From Alphaproteobacteria bacterium (GTDB lineage Bacteria > Pseudomonadota > Alphaproteobacteria > Rhizobiales > Beijerinckiaceae), in NCBI GenBank assembly GCA_016869435.1, contig VGEB01000002.1, forward strand, positions 16,310-80,309: 64,000 nucleotides of DNA, written 5' to 3'. The notes under the pieces are model-generated. The model did no database searches and had not been told where the DNA came from. It saw nothing but the letters and a program-made list of their open reading frames with translations. The translations under genes were made by a program, and so were the position numbers. Shown here piece after piece: positions 1 through 9,137 of the stretch. Within the stretch, counting starts at the first letter, position 1. Each line of letters begins with the position of its first letter.

Positions 1-1
1 C

Positions 2-868
2 GAACACGACTATCATCTGGTCGATCCGAGTCCGTGGCCAATCGTGGGCGCGACCGCCGCGCTGATCACGGCGATCGGCGCGGTCATGTGGATGGCGCAG
101 CACAAAGGCGCGCCGATCGGCGGCTTGAATTTCGGCGGGATCGTATTCTTCGTCGGCCTCGCCGGCGTATTGCTGGTGATGTACGCTTGGTGGAGCGACA
201 TCATCCATGAAGCGAGCGTCGGCGGATTTCACTCGCCGGTCGTGCGGCTGCATCACCGCTACGGGATGATCCTGTTTATTTTCTCGGAGGTGATGTTCTT
301 CGTCGCCTGGTTCTGGGCGTTCTTCAATTCGGCGCTTTTCCCGGACGATGCGGCGCAGGTCCTGCGCACCGAATTGTTCCAGGGCGTCTGGCCGCCGAAG
401 GGCGTCGAGGTTTTGAGTCCCTGGAAATTGCCGCTTCTAAATACGATCATTCTGCTCAGCTCCGGCGCGACTCTGACCTGGGCGCACCACGGGCTCTTGG
501 AGAATAACCGCGACACGCTGAAGAAGGGTCTGATCGCGACGATCGCCCTGGGCCTGCTGTTCACGACAATCCAGGCCTATGAATATCTCCACGCGCCCTT
601 CGCCTTCGCCTTCGACCCGGCGAAGCCCGCGGCGACGAATTACGGCTCGACCTTCTTCATGGCCACGGGCTTCCATGGCTTCCATGTCATCGTCGGCACG
701 ATCTTTCTCCTCGTGTGCCTGCTGCGCGTCTTCAGGGGGGCCTTCACGCCTGACCAGCACCTAGGCTTCGAGTTCGCCGCCTGGTACTGGCACTTCGTCG
801 ACGTCGTCTGGCTGTTTCTGTTCGCCTGCATCTATGTATGGGGGAACTGGGGCGGGGTCATGGAATAG
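2..868 (+). CDS. coxC: cytochrome c oxidase subunit III, 5' end outside window
   Basis: Subunit III of the aa3-type haem-copper oxidase, an inner-membrane protein that stabilises the catalytic subunit I. The open frame runs in from the window edge (reads EHDYHLVDPSPWPIVGA), so the ORF-track start at 44 (GTG) is not the true start and only a few N-terminal residues should be missing. Visible features are the family motif HDYHLVDPSPWP, several hydrophobic helices, RLHHRYGMILFIFSEVMFF with the conserved Glu, GSTFFMATGFHGFHVIVGT and the C-terminal AAWYWHFVDVVWLFLF. The DUF983 and SURF1 genes follow on the same strand, as expected for an alphaproteobacterial cox operon. Confidence 0.97.
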   Translation, partial: EHDYHLVDPSPWPIVGATAALITAIGAVMWMAQHKGAPIGGLNFGGIVFFVGLAGVLLVMYAWWSDIIHEASVGGFHSPVVRLHHRYGMILFIFSEVMFFVAWFWAFFNSALFPDDAAQVLRTELFQGVWPPKGVEVLSPWKLPLLNTIILLSSGATLTWAHHGLLENNRDTLKKGLIATIALGLLFTTIQAYEYLHAPFAFAFDPAKPAATNYGSTFFMATGFHGFHVIVGTIFLLVCLLRVFRGAFTPDQHLGFEFAAWYWHFVDVVWLFLFACIYVWGNWGGVME

Positions 869-898
869 GGCCCTGCGCCGCCCGATCGACACATTGGA

Positions 899-926
899 CG
901 GTCACGGGCGCGCCCGTGGCCGTTTT
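899..926 (+). terminator. hairpin with short T-run after coxC
   Basis: CGGTCACGGGCG is followed directly by CGCCCGTGGCCG, a 12-bp inverted repeat with one G-T pair, and then GTTTTCGTT. It lies 30 bp after the coxC stop and 5 bp before the ribosome binding site of the DUF983 gene, so it may end or attenuate transcription between the two. The T-run is short, so termination may be partial. Confidence 0.5.
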
Positions 927-941
927 CGTTGGAGACGCAAT

Positions 942-1313
942 ATGTCAGAAGAACATGTCTATCCGCCGGCGTCGCTCTATGTCGACGGGATTCTCGGCAG
1001 ATGTCCGCGCTGTCGCGAGGGACATATGCTGCGAGGACTGCTGACGGTCACGCCCAAGTGCGAGGTCTGCGGGCTCGATTTCTCCTTCGCCGACGCGGGC
1101 GACGGCCCGGCGATTTTTGTCATGACGATCGTCGGATTCATCGCGATCGCGGTGCTTTGGTATGTCGAGGTGGCATACCAACCTCCCTATTGGGTGCACG
1201 CGGCGATCCTCCTGCCCTTGTCGGCCATCCTCTGCCTCGCGCTCCTGCGGCCGATCAAAGGCCTGTTGATCGCGCTGCAATATTTCAACAAGGCTGAAGA
1301 AAGCCGCCATTAG
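942..1313 (+). CDS. DUF983 family membrane protein
   Basis: A 123-residue protein of the DUF983 family, commonly found beside cytochrome oxidase assembly genes; its molecular role is unknown to me. The N-terminal third carries a zinc-ribbon-like pair, CPRC and CEVC, followed by DAGDGPAIFVMTIVGFIAIAVLW and a second hydrophobic segment (AAILLPLSAILCLALL). I chose ATG 942 (MSEEHVYPP) over the track start at 834 because GGAG lies 8 bp upstream of it and the upstream part overlaps coxC and is not protein-like. SURF1 starts 3 bp after its stop, which implies co-transcription. Confidence 0.85.
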   Translation: MSEEHVYPPASLYVDGILGRCPRCREGHMLRGLLTVTPKCEVCGLDFSFADAGDGPAIFVMTIVGFIAIAVLWYVEVAYQPPYWVHAAILLPLSAILCLALLRPIKGLLIALQYFNKAEESRH

Positions 1314-1315
1314 TC

Positions 1316-2056
1316 GTGAGCCCTTCTGCGCGCGCGCTTTGGTGGCCGGCGGTGGTGACTGCGCTGCTTTTTGCTCTGCTGGTCAGTCTCGGGTTTTGGC
1401 AGGTGCGGCGGCTCGGCGAAAAGGAGGCGTTGATCGCGCGCGTCGAACAGCGCGCGACGCAGGCGCCGCAGCCGATTCCCCTGCCCGAAGGATGGCGAGC
1501 GCTTCGCCCCGAAGACTATGATTTCATGCATGTGCGCGCGACCGGCCGATTCATCGACGGCGGCGACGCGCTCATATTCGCCGCACCGCCCGAGGGCGCC
1601 AGCCGAGAGCCGGGCTATTCGCTGATGACGCCTTTCGAATTGAGGGGCGGCGGCGTCGTGCTCGTCGATCGCGGGTTTATCCCCGCGTCGAAGGCCAATG
1701 ACGCCGCATTGCGCGCCCCTCCTTCCGGCGAAGCGACGCTTGTTGGTTTGCTGCGCGCGCCCGAGCGGCGCAACCCTTTCACGCCCGCCGATGAGCCGGC
1801 GAAAGGCGTCTTCTTTGCGCGCGACCCCGCGGCGATCGCCACCGCCCTCGGACTGGCCGACGCCGCGCCTTTCGCGCTCGTCGTCGACGCCGCTCCGGCG
1901 ACGGCCGCCGACTGGCCGCGCCCCGTCGGCGGCGTGCCGACGATCGCCAATAATCATTTCTCCTACGCCGTGACCTGGTTCGGCCTGTCGCTCGCGCTTC
2001 TGGTGATTTTCGCGCTTTACGCCCGCGGCGTCCTGGCGCGCGCGGACGCGCCGTAG
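1316..2056 (+). CDS. SURF1 family cytochrome oxidase assembly protein
   Basis: A 246-residue SURF1/Shy1-type protein, needed for haem a handling during assembly of cytochrome oxidase in the inner membrane. It has the family layout: an N-terminal transmembrane helix (ALWWPAVVTALLFALLVSLGFWQVRR), a periplasmic domain starting with GWRALRPEDYDFMHVRATGRF and containing GYSLMTPFEL and VLVDRGFIP, the NNHFSYAVTWFGLSLALLVIF motif, and a second helix at the C-terminus. It starts at GTG 1316, 2 bp after the DUF983 stop. Its position directly after coxC supports the assignment. Confidence 0.93.
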   Translation: MSPSARALWWPAVVTALLFALLVSLGFWQVRRLGEKEALIARVEQRATQAPQPIPLPEGWRALRPEDYDFMHVRATGRFIDGGDALIFAAPPEGASREPGYSLMTPFELRGGGVVLVDRGFIPASKANDAALRAPPSGEATLVGLLRAPERRNPFTPADEPAKGVFFARDPAAIATALGLADAAPFALVVDAAPATAADWPRPVGGVPTIANNHFSYAVTWFGLSLALLVIFALYARGVLARADAP

Positions 2057-2103
2057 CCTCGGCCTTGCAGCGATCGCGAATATGCTATGAAAGGCGCACT
2101 GAC

Positions 2104-3558
2104 ATGCGCGTCGCGAGCGGCGCGCCCTCCGCGTCGATGGATCAAAGGTTGCGCTATCTCTCAACGCGCGGCGAGGCCGCGCAGCTCGGCTTCGATGATG
2201 TTCTGCTTGCCGGACTGGCGCCCGACGGCGGGCTCTATACGCCGCTCGCCTATCCGCGCGTGGCGCCTTCGGACATCGCCGCTCTCGCCGGACGTCCCTA
2301 CGCCGAAGCGACAGCGCGACTGATCGCGCCTTATCTCAGCGAGACTTTTTCGACCGATGTTTTGCCGACGCAGACGGCGAGCGCTTATGGCGACTTCCGA
2401 CATTGCGCCATCGCGCCGCTGACCCAGATCGGCGACAATCTCTTCGTTCTCGAACTTTTCCACGGGCCGACGCTCGCCTTCAAGGATCTGGCGATGCAGC
2501 TCCTCGGGCGCATGATGAATCATCTGCTCGAGAAGCGAAATCTACGGGCCACCATCGTCGGCGCCACTTCCGGCGACACCGGCGCGGCGGCGATCGAGGC
2601 GTTCAAGGGATTGGATCGCGTCGACGTCTTCATTCTTTTCCCGCACGGCCGAGTCTCCGACGTGCAGCGCAAGCAAATGACGACGGTCGACGACGACAAT
2701 GTTCATACGATCGCGCTGCAAGGCTCTTTTGACGACGCCCAGGCGATTTTGAAGCGACTGTTTCGCGACGCCCCCTTTCGAACGCGCGTCGGACTCGCGG
2801 GCGTCAATTCGATCAACTGGGCGCGCGTCGTCGCGCAGACCGTCTACTATTTTACGAGCGCCGTCGCGCTCGGCGCGCCGCATCGGGATATTTCCTTCGC
2901 CGTGCCGACAGGAAATTTCGGCGACGTGCTCGCCGGTTATGTCGCCAAGTGCATGGGCCTGCCGATTGACAGACTGATTGTCGCGACCAACGCCAACGAC
3001 ATCCTGGCGCGGGCGCTCGCGAGCGGACGTTATGAGCCGCGCGGCGTGACGCCGACTCAGTCGCCGTCAATGGACATTCAGGTCTCGTCCAATTTCGAGC
3101 GCTTATTGTTCGACGCGACGGGACGCGACCCCGCCGCGGTTCGCGCCGCTTTCGCGTCGCTCGATCAATCGGGCGCGTTCGACATTCCGGCAGAGGCGCA
3201 TGCCGCCATCCGTGCCGAGTTCGACGCGCAATCCGTCGGCGAAACCGAGACCACGGATGAGATCCGCCGCACCTGGCGCGAGACCGGCTATGTGCTCGAC
3301 CCGCATACGGCGACCGGAGTCAACGCGGCGCGCGCACGGCTTGCGACGGACCCGGCGACTCCTGTCATCGCGCTGTCGACCGCGCATCCGGCGAAGTTTC
3401 CAGACGCCATTGAGCGCGCCATCGGACTGCGTCCCCAGCCGCCGGAAAATATTGCGGAGCGACTTGACGCGCCGGAACGATTCACGATTCTTGAAAATGA
3501 CGACGCGCGAATCGCCGAATTCATTTTGCAGAATGCGCGCGCAGCGAAGAACGGATAA
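2104..3558 (+). CDS. thrC: threonine synthase
   Basis: Converts O-phospho-L-homoserine to L-threonine with pyridoxal phosphate, the last step of threonine synthesis. The N-terminal family signature YLSTRGEAAQLGFDDVLLAGLAPDGGLY is present, followed by the PLP-lysine motif HGPTLAFKDLAMQLLG and the glycine-rich ATSGDTGAAA. The track start (TTG 2065) is doubtful. I chose ATG 2104 because AAAGG lies about 9 bp upstream; ATG 2137 (MDQRLRYLSTRG) matches the usual family N-terminus more closely but has no ribosome binding site. At about 484 residues it is of typical length. It lies downstream of the cox genes on the same strand. Confidence 0.95.
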   Translation: MRVASGAPSASMDQRLRYLSTRGEAAQLGFDDVLLAGLAPDGGLYTPLAYPRVAPSDIAALAGRPYAEATARLIAPYLSETFSTDVLPTQTASAYGDFRHCAIAPLTQIGDNLFVLELFHGPTLAFKDLAMQLLGRMMNHLLEKRNLRATIVGATSGDTGAAAIEAFKGLDRVDVFILFPHGRVSDVQRKQMTTVDDDNVHTIALQGSFDDAQAILKRLFRDAPFRTRVGLAGVNSINWARVVAQTVYYFTSAVALGAPHRDISFAVPTGNFGDVLAGYVAKCMGLPIDRLIVATNANDILARALASGRYEPRGVTPTQSPSMDIQVSSNFERLLFDATGRDPAAVRAAFASLDQSGAFDIPAEAHAAIRAEFDAQSVGETETTDEIRRTWRETGYVLDPHTATGVNAARARLATDPATPVIALSTAHPAKFPDAIERAIGLRPQPPENIAERLDAPERFTILENDDARIAEFILQNARAAKNG

Positions 3559-3576
3559 GTTCTGGCAAGGAGCACG

Positions 3577-4179
3577 ATGGCGATCTTTAGCGTAATCGGA
3601 CGCCGCGACCTGCCGATCAGAGGCGATGGCCTTTATCTGCGCGCGTCGGAGATGCGCGACTACGTTGAATGGGCGGAACTGCGCGAGAAGAGCCGCTCCT
3701 TTCTGACGCCGTGGGAGCCGCTCTGGCCGATCGACGACCTGACGCGGGCGAGCTTTCGCTATCGCGTGCGCCGTCACGCCGAGGAAATGGCCCGCGACGA
3801 GGCCTATTCATTTTTCATCTTTCGCGAAGAGGACGACGCGCTGATGGGCGGCCTGTCCTTCGGACACGTCCGGCGCGGCGTGTCGCAAGCCGCGACGCTT
3901 GGCTATTGGATGGGCGAGCCTTACGCGGGAAAGGGCTTTATGACTCGCGCGGTTCGCGCCGCTTGCGCCTATGCATTTGAAAAGCGCGGATTCCATCGCA
4001 TCGAGGCGGCCTGTTTGCCGACGAACGAACCTTCGAAGCGCCTACTGGAGCGCGTCGGCTTCAAGCAGGAGGGCTATGCGCGCTCCTACCTCAATATCAA
4101 CGGCCAGTGGCGCGACCATTTGCTTTACGCTCTACTCGAGACCGATCCTCAGCCGATCAATCCACCGTCGGCGGCTTGA
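3577..4179 (+). CDS. GNAT acetyltransferase, RimJ-like
   Basis: A 200-residue Gcn5-related N-acetyltransferase of the RimJ/RimL type, which acetylates protein N-termini, in E. coli ribosomal protein S5. The sequence shows LRASEMRDYVEWAELREKSRSFL at the start, the acetyl-CoA binding loop GYWMGEPYAGKGFMTRAV, and the family C-terminus RIEAACLPTNEPSKRLLERVGFKQEGYARSYLNINGQWRDH. The start has a clear ribosome binding site (AAGGAGCACG then ATG) and lies 18 bp after thrC. The substrate here is inferred from similarity only. Confidence 0.88.
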   Translation: MAIFSVIGRRDLPIRGDGLYLRASEMRDYVEWAELREKSRSFLTPWEPLWPIDDLTRASFRYRVRRHAEEMARDEAYSFFIFREEDDALMGGLSFGHVRRGVSQAATLGYWMGEPYAGKGFMTRAVRAACAYAFEKRGFHRIEAACLPTNEPSKRLLERVGFKQEGYARSYLNINGQWRDHLLYALLETDPQPINPPSAA

Positions 4180-4211
4180 TTGGGATTGTGGCTCATCCGT
4201 TCGCTTGGACG

Positions 4212-4316
4212 ATGTCATTCGCGGCAGGCTGAAGGCCTGACCGGGAATCCAGAGCCAATTCAAGAATGCTGGTCTTGCTCTGGATTCGATCGCGCTTCGC
4301 GCGTCGGGAATGACAT
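4212..4316. repeat. dispersed-type palindromic intergenic repeat
   Basis: The gap between two convergent genes holds an imperfect long inverted repeat. ATGTCATTC at the left pairs with GAATGACAT at the right, and GAATCCAGAGC pairs with GCTCTGGATTC near the middle. Short hairpins sit inside each arm (GGCTGAAGGCC, GCGCGCTTCGCGCG-like). This resembles the mosaic repeats scattered through many Rhizobiales genomes. It may also end transcription of both flanking genes. Family membership is from memory, not a search. Confidence 0.6.
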
Positions 4317-4325
4317 TTATGCGGC

Positions 4326-5039
4326 TTAAGAGAGCGCCGCTTTCTGCAACGCGACAAGATCAGCGACGCCTTTTTGAGCAAGCCCCAGCAGGGCCGCGAG
4401 TTCGTCCTGCGAAAAAACCGCGACCTCGGCGGTCGCTTGGATTTCGACGAGGCCGCCTGAGCCGGTGATGACGAAATTGGCGTCGGTCTCGGCCGTCGAA
4501 TCTTCAGCATAATCGAGGTCGATCACCGGCGTCGCGTTGAAGATGCCGCAGGAGACCGCGGCGACGTGATCTCGCAGCGGGCTTTCCTTGACGATGGAGC
4601 GCGACCGCATCCAATCGAAGCAGTCGTGCAGCGCCAGCCAGGCGCCAGTGATCGAGGCCGTGCGGGTGCCCCCGTCTGCCTGGATCACGTCGCAATCGAC
4701 GACGATCTGCCGCTCGCCGAGGGCCGACAGATTGGTGACGGCGCGCAGCGAGCGGCCGATGAGGCGCTGGATTTCCTGGGTGCGTCCCGACAGCTTGCCG
4801 GCCGTCGCCTCGCGCCGCGTGCGCGTATGGGTGGCGCGCGGCAGCATGGAATATTCGGCCGTCACCCAGCCTCGGCCCTGGCCGCGCAGCCACGGCGGCG
4901 GCTTGTCTTCGAGCGACGCCGCACAGAGCACCTGCGTATTGCCGAATTTAACGAGGCAGGAGCCCTCGGCGTAGCGGGCCACGCCGCGCTCGAAACTCAC
5001 CTGGCGCATCTCATCGGGCGCGCGTTTGCTGGGGCGCAT
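4326..5039 (-). CDS. rph: ribonuclease PH
   Basis: A phosphorolytic 3'-5' exoribonuclease that trims the 3' ends of tRNA precursors. The 237-residue length equals the family norm when translation starts at ATG 5039 ([19 protein letters not shown]); the longer track ORF (353 aa) runs into the divergent promoter region. Seen in order: [34 protein letters not shown], the phosphate-binding region [39 protein letters not shown], and [17 protein letters not shown]. It is transcribed away from the EF-G-like gene. Confidence 0.97.
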   Translation of the reverse strand: MRPSKRAPDEMRQVSFERGVARYAEGSCLVKFGNTQVLCAASLEDKPPPWLRGQGRGWVTAEYSMLPRATHTRTRREATAGKLSGRTQEIQRLIGRSLRAVTNLSALGERQIVVDCDVIQADGGTRTASITGAWLALHDCFDWMRSRSIVKESPLRDHVAAVSCGIFNATPVIDLDYAEDSTAETDANFVITGSGGLVEIQATAEVAVFSQDELAALLGLAQKGVADLVALQKAALS

Positions 5040-5203
5040 AACAGCTCCGTTGACGTATCGGTCGCGCCTTCTATCGCGCTTTCGGCGGTCGTGGAAGCGC
5101 CAGGCGCCAATCGAGGGGCGCCGACTTGCGCTCGCCGCCGCATGGTGAAACCATGAGCTAACGAGGCCGAACAAATCAGGCTTCGACAGATAAGGAGGGA
5201 GTG

Positions 5204-7288
5204 ATGGGCCAAACGTCGTCCCAAGGAGCGAATTCGCACGAGGCGAGAGCACAGGGCCCCCGGCTGATTGCGCTGGCGGGCCCTTTTCAATGCGGAAAAA
5301 CCACGCTTTTGGAAGCCGTTCTGGCGCATGCCGGCGCGATTCCGCGCCAGGGGGCCGTCGCTTCCGGCGCCAGCGTCGGCGATTCAAGCCCGGAAGCCCG
5401 CGCCCATCAGATGAGCGTCGAGTCCAATGTCGCGACCGTCGACTATATGGGCGATCGCTATACCTTCATCGATCTTCCGGGCTCGGTCGAATTCGCCCAT
5501 GAATCGCGCAATATCCTGCCCGCGGTCGACGCAGCCGTCGTCGTTTGCGAGGCCGACCCGCGCAAGATTCCGGCGCTGCAGCTCATATTGCGCCAGCTCG
5601 AAGAGCTGGGCGTGCCGCATTTCATTTTCCTGAACAAGATCGACGCCGCGACGATCGACGTGCGCGACGCGCTGAGCATTCTGCAGCCCGCCTCGCGCAC
5701 GCCGCTGCTACTGCGGCAGATTCCGATCTGGAACAATGGCGTCGCGGTCGGCTTCATCGATCTCGCGCTTGAGCGCGCCTATGTCTACCGCGAACACGCG
5801 CCCTCGGAAGTCGTCGATATTCCCAAAGGGGACGCCGCGACCGAGAAGGAGGCGCGCTATTCGATGTTGGAGCGCCTCGCCGATTACGACGACGCGCTGA
5901 TGGAGGAGTTGATTTCCGACATCGAGCCGCCGCGCGATCAGGTGTTCGACGATCTCACCAAGGAGTTGCGCGCGGGGCTCGTCGTGCCTCTTTTCATCGG
6001 CTCGGCCGAACGAGGGGCCGGCGTCACGCGTCTGTTAAAAGCGCTGCGTCACGAAGCGCCCGGAATCGATGCGACCCGCGTGCGGATGGGCGTCAGCGAG
6101 AGCGGCCCGGCGCTCGCCCGCATCATCCGCACCATTCACACCCCGCACGGCGGCAAACTGTCGGTGGCGCGCGTGCTGCGCGGCGCCATTGCAGACGGGC
6201 ATACGGTGGCGTCGCCCCAGGGCGAAGATCGCATCTCTGGCATGTCGCGTCTGATGGGCGCGGCGAACAGCAAGACGACGGAAGCGAAGATCGGAGACGT
6301 CGTCGCGCTTGGGCGTCTCGATCATGCGCAGACTGGCGACAATATCGTCGCCGACGGCCGCGCGGGGGCTGGAGATTTGAAGCATGCGCGCGCGAAGATT
6401 CCCGATCCCGTGCATGCGCTGGCGCTCAATGTGAAGGACCGAAAGGACGAGATGCGCCTTGCCGCGGCGATGGGGAGGCTTATCGAAGAGGATCCGTCGC
6501 TGGTCTTTGTCCATGATCAGGAGCTGTCGCAGATCAAGCTCTTCGGCCAGGGAGAAATGCATCTGCGCGTCGCGCTCGAACGCCTCGCATCCCGCTTTAA
6601 CGTCGCGGTCGAATTCTCGAAGCCGACGGTGGCTTATCGCGAAACCATCCGCCATAAGGTCACCGTTCGCGGCCGCCACAAGAAGCAGTCGGGCGGCCAT
6701 GGCCAATTCGGCGACGTTGTGCTTGAGATCGCGCCGCGTGGGCGCGGCGAAGGATTCGCCTTCAGCGAGCGCGTGCATGGCGGCGCCGTGCCCAAGCAAT
6801 ATTTCTCTTCCGTCGAGGCCGGCTGTCAGGACGCCATGCTGCATGGCCCGCTGGGCTTTCCGGTCGTCGACGTCGAGGCGGTGCTGACCGACGGCTCCTA
6901 TCATACCGTCGACTCTTCCGACATGGCGTTCCGCACCGCGGCGCGCATCGGCACGAGCGAGGCTTTGGAAAAGGCTGAGCCGATCCTGCTTGAGCCGGTG
7001 CTCGCAGTCGACATTTTCGTGCCGAGCGACGCGATGTCGCGGGCGACCGGCATCGTCTCAGGACGTCGCGGCCAGATCATGGGCTTCGGTCCGCGCGAGG
7101 GCTGGGAAGGCTGGGACAGGCTCGAAACGCTGATTCCCGAGGCGGAGATGGACAATCTCATCGTGGAGCTGCGCTCGGCGACCGCTGGCGCGGGATTTTA
7201 CCAGGCCCGCTTCGACCATCTCGCGGAAGTCGTCGGCAAACAGGCGCGCGACATTGTCGCCGCCCATGCCAAGGCAAACGGGGGATAG
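5204..7288 (+). CDS. elongation factor G-like GTPase (second EF-G paralogue type)
   Basis: A 694-residue translational GTPase of the EF-G-like (FusA2-type) group, distinct from the str-operon EF-G. The G1 motif [13 protein letters not shown] lies near residue 30, the G4 motif NKID is intact, and domains II to V follow ([61 protein letters not shown]). The G3 motif reads DLPGS where canonical EF-G has DTPGH, so the catalytic histidine is absent. ATG 5204 has AAGGAGGGA 5 bp upstream; the track start at GTG 5201 is too close to it. It converges on the ferredoxin gene with a 4-bp gap. A role in canonical translocation is not assured. Confidence 0.9.
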   Translation: MGQTSSQGANSHEARAQGPRLIALAGPFQCGKTTLLEAVLAHAGAIPRQGAVASGASVGDSSPEARAHQMSVESNVATVDYMGDRYTFIDLPGSVEFAHESRNILPAVDAAVVVCEADPRKIPALQLILRQLEELGVPHFIFLNKIDAATIDVRDALSILQPASRTPLLLRQIPIWNNGVAVGFIDLALERAYVYREHAPSEVVDIPKGDAATEKEARYSMLERLADYDDALMEELISDIEPPRDQVFDDLTKELRAGLVVPLFIGSAERGAGVTRLLKALRHEAPGIDATRVRMGVSESGPALARIIRTIHTPHGGKLSVARVLRGAIADGHTVASPQGEDRISGMSRLMGAANSKTTEAKIGDVVALGRLDHAQTGDNIVADGRAGAGDLKHARAKIPDPVHALALNVKDRKDEMRLAAAMGRLIEEDPSLVFVHDQELSQIKLFGQGEMHLRVALERLASRFNVAVEFSKPTVAYRETIRHKVTVRGRHKKQSGGHGQFGDVVLEIAPRGRGEGFAFSERVHGGAVPKQYFSSVEAGCQDAMLHGPLGFPVVDVEAVLTDGSYHTVDSSDMAFRTAARIGTSEALEKAEPILLEPVLAVDIFVPSDAMSRATGIVSGRRGQIMGFGPREGWEGWDRLETLIPEAEMDNLIVELRSATAGAGFYQARFDHLAEVVGKQARDIVAAHAKANGG

Positions 7289-7292
7289 CGCA

Positions 7293-8597
7293 CTAGCCCG
7301 GAAAGCAGCGCGCAAAGGCCAGGAGCAGGCGCGGGTCGCCGCGCAGCCTGATCTTGCCGCGCAGCAGCGCCCAGACGAGGCTCGTCTCCTTGCGCAGGAA
7401 GCGCAGCCAGGTTTCGGGGTCGGCGGTCACGGTCAGCCGCGACGCGCCGACAAGTCCGTCGGCGACGCGAAGCTGCTTATTTGCGATGGCGATCGTCGCG
7501 CTGCGGCGTTCCGCGCCGGTGAAGACGAAGTGATAGACTGCGTCGAGGCCGGTCGATTTGCCGCGCTGGAAGACGAGTCTCAGTCCGGACAAGAAAAACT
7601 CAATCGTCGGGGGACGAAACGGCGCGCCGACGACTCTCTTCAATTGCTTGTCCGGAAACCGGCGCGGCACATAGGCTTCAGCGTCTGAGCCCGGCGACAC
7701 GTAAATTGTCTCTGCCTTCTTCTGCAGCGGATCGACGACGTCCTGGAGATAGCGTCTTTTATCCGCCTGATAGGCGCCGATGACGTCCGAGCCCGCCGGA
7801 CACACGGCCATGCAATAGCCCGCCTTGTAGTTCGGACCGAAGGCCAGACTCTGCCACATTGAGACAGTCTCGGCGTCGCTGACTTTGGCGCGATAGGCGC
7901 GCGCGCTCTTCGCCTCGGCGATCGTCTCGGTCCATTCTCCGAAGCCGCCCATGAACTCGCGGTAATTATGGGTGTAACAGGCGCCGAAGTCGAAATGGCC
8001 GTCGGGCGCGATCGCACCGGTCGGACAGGCGGCGACGCAGAGCTTGCATTCGAAGCACGGGTTAAAGTCGAGCGGTTTGGCGTGCGCTTCGAGAACGATG
8101 TCAACGGCGACCGTGCCGAGCAGAATGAAATTGCCGAATTTCGGATGGATGACATTGCGATGGATTCCCATCCGTCCGAGACCCGCGGCGACGGCGACGG
8201 GCTTGTGGGAGATGAGCCACATTTTGTTCGGCCATCGCGACGCTTCCATCGGAAAGCCCATCGACGGATAGGCGGCGCGCACGCCCCGCGCCTGCAGCGC
8301 GAGAGCGATGCGACGCGCGACGTCATCGCATTCGTCGGCGGAATGATGAAATTCGAGGTTAGCGGCGGAACGCGCGGCGCTGCGAATATTCTCGCGGTTT
8401 ATCCTCACGACGAAGGATATGAGCGTTCGAGCGAAGGGAAAGCCGGCGAGAATGTCGCGGCGCTGATCGTCGAGCGCCGGATCGTCGAGCGAGACGAAGC
8501 CAACGTCGTCGGCGCCGGCGCGCAGGGCGATATCGCGCAGGCAGTCGAGGCTGAGGTCTACGGCGTCAGGCGCGGGAGAGAGATTGTTGTCCAACAT
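7293..8597 (-). CDS. 4Fe-4S ferredoxin-like protein with C-terminal SCP2 domain
   Basis: A 434-residue two-part protein. The N-terminal two thirds resemble the epoxyqueuosine reductase/reductive-dehalogenase-like iron-sulfur proteins (LISFVVRINRE, NKMWLISHKPVAVAAGLGRMGIHRN). One full cluster motif is present (CFECKLCVAACP), and a second, less complete one (CMAVCP) follows about 80 residues later. The last ~100 residues (AVYHFVFTGAERRSATIAIANKQ, LTVTADPETWLRFL) look like a sterol carrier protein 2 lipid-binding domain. I place the start at ATG 8597 (MLDNNLSP); it has no Shine-Dalgarno sequence. A MarR gene lies directly upstream on the same strand. The reaction is unknown; a redox enzyme acting on a hydrophobic substrate is only a guess. 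Confidence 0.82.
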   Translation of the reverse strand: MLDNNLSPAPDAVDLSLDCLRDIALRAGADDVGFVSLDDPALDDQRRDILAGFPFARTLISFVVRINRENIRSAARSAANLEFHHSADECDDVARRIALALQARGVRAAYPSMGFPMEASRWPNKMWLISHKPVAVAAGLGRMGIHRNVIHPKFGNFILLGTVAVDIVLEAHAKPLDFNPCFECKLCVAACPTGAIAPDGHFDFGACYTHNYREFMGGFGEWTETIAEAKSARAYRAKVSDAETVSMWQSLAFGPNYKAGYCMAVCPAGSDVIGAYQADKRRYLQDVVDPLQKKAETIYVSPGSDAEAYVPRRFPDKQLKRVVGAPFRPPTIEFFLSGLRLVFQRGKSTGLDAVYHFVFTGAERRSATIAIANKQLRVADGLVGASRLTVTADPETWLRFLRKETSLVWALLRGKIRLRGDPRLLLAFARCFPG

Positions 8598-8599
8598 TA

Positions 8600-8611
8600 G
8601 TGCATATACCC
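8600..8611 (-). promoter_or_regulatory. 12-bp motif GGGTATATGCAC before ferredoxin start
   Basis: On the minus strand GGGTATATGCAC ends 2 bp before the ATG of the ferredoxin-SCP2 gene. The identical 12 bases occur before the neighbouring MarR gene (9108-9119). It may be a MarR operator, a -10 element (TATATG) giving a leaderless mRNA, or both. No ribosome binding site is visible. Confidence 0.5.
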
Positions 8612-8646
8612 CTTTTTGTGCGCGCGAAGGTCGCCGAGCGCTGCCC

Positions 8647-9102
8647 TTATGCCGACGAGGTCGCATCCATCAGCGCGCGCAGCTCCGATAGCAGCCTTTG
8701 CAGGCGCTCAGCGCCAAATTTCCTTTCGACCGAAGATTGCGCTTCGCGCCAATGCGGCAGCGCATTGGCGAGCGTCGCCTCGCCGAAGGGCGTCAGCGCG
8801 ATCTTGCGGGTGCGGCGGTCCTCGCCGGATTTCACCTTCACCAGTCCGCGCTTCTCCAGAACCGCGAGGTTGCGCGCGAGCGCGCTGCGCTCGAGGACAA
8901 AGGCCTCGGCCAATTTGCTGACGGTTGCGCCGCCAGTGAGAGAACAGGCGACGAGGAGCGAATATTGCGTCGGCTCCAGTCCGGTCGCCGCCATGAACTG
9001 ACCGTAGTGACGCGTCATCGCCCGGCTGGCGCGGCGGATATTGCCGGCCGCACAGTTTTGCGCGCAGAGCTTGACGTCGGTCGGATCCGGACGGTTCGCC
9101 AT
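8647..9102 (-). CDS. MarR family transcriptional regulator
   Basis: A 151-residue winged-helix repressor-type regulator. The central DNA-binding part is clear: LEPTQYSLLVACSLTGGATVSKLAEAFVLERSALARNLAVLEKRGLVKV, followed by the wing GEDRRTRKIALTPFGEATL. A CAQNC cysteine pair near residue 13-17 could serve redox sensing, as in other cysteine-containing MarR proteins, but this is inference. It precedes the ferredoxin-SCP2 gene by 49 bp on the same strand and probably controls that gene and itself through the shared motif at both starts. Its own ATG lacks a Shine-Dalgarno sequence. Confidence 0.92.
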   Translation of the reverse strand: MANRPDPTDVKLCAQNCAAGNIRRASRAMTRHYGQFMAATGLEPTQYSLLVACSLTGGATVSKLAEAFVLERSALARNLAVLEKRGLVKVKSGEDRRTRKIALTPFGEATLANALPHWREAQSSVERKFGAERLQRLLSELRALMDATSSA

Positions 9103-9107
9103 AAAAT

Positions 9108-9137
9108 GTGCATATACCCGTTTATCGGCGTCGTCAA
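9108..9137 (-). promoter_or_regulatory. marR promoter with shared 12-bp motif
   Basis: On the minus strand TTGACG (9132-9137) is followed after 15 bp by TATATG (9111-9116), inside the same GGGTATATGCAC found before the downstream ferredoxin gene. The -10 lies 8 bp before the marR ATG, so the mRNA would have almost no leader. The spacing is 2 bp shorter than optimal. Confidence 0.5.
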
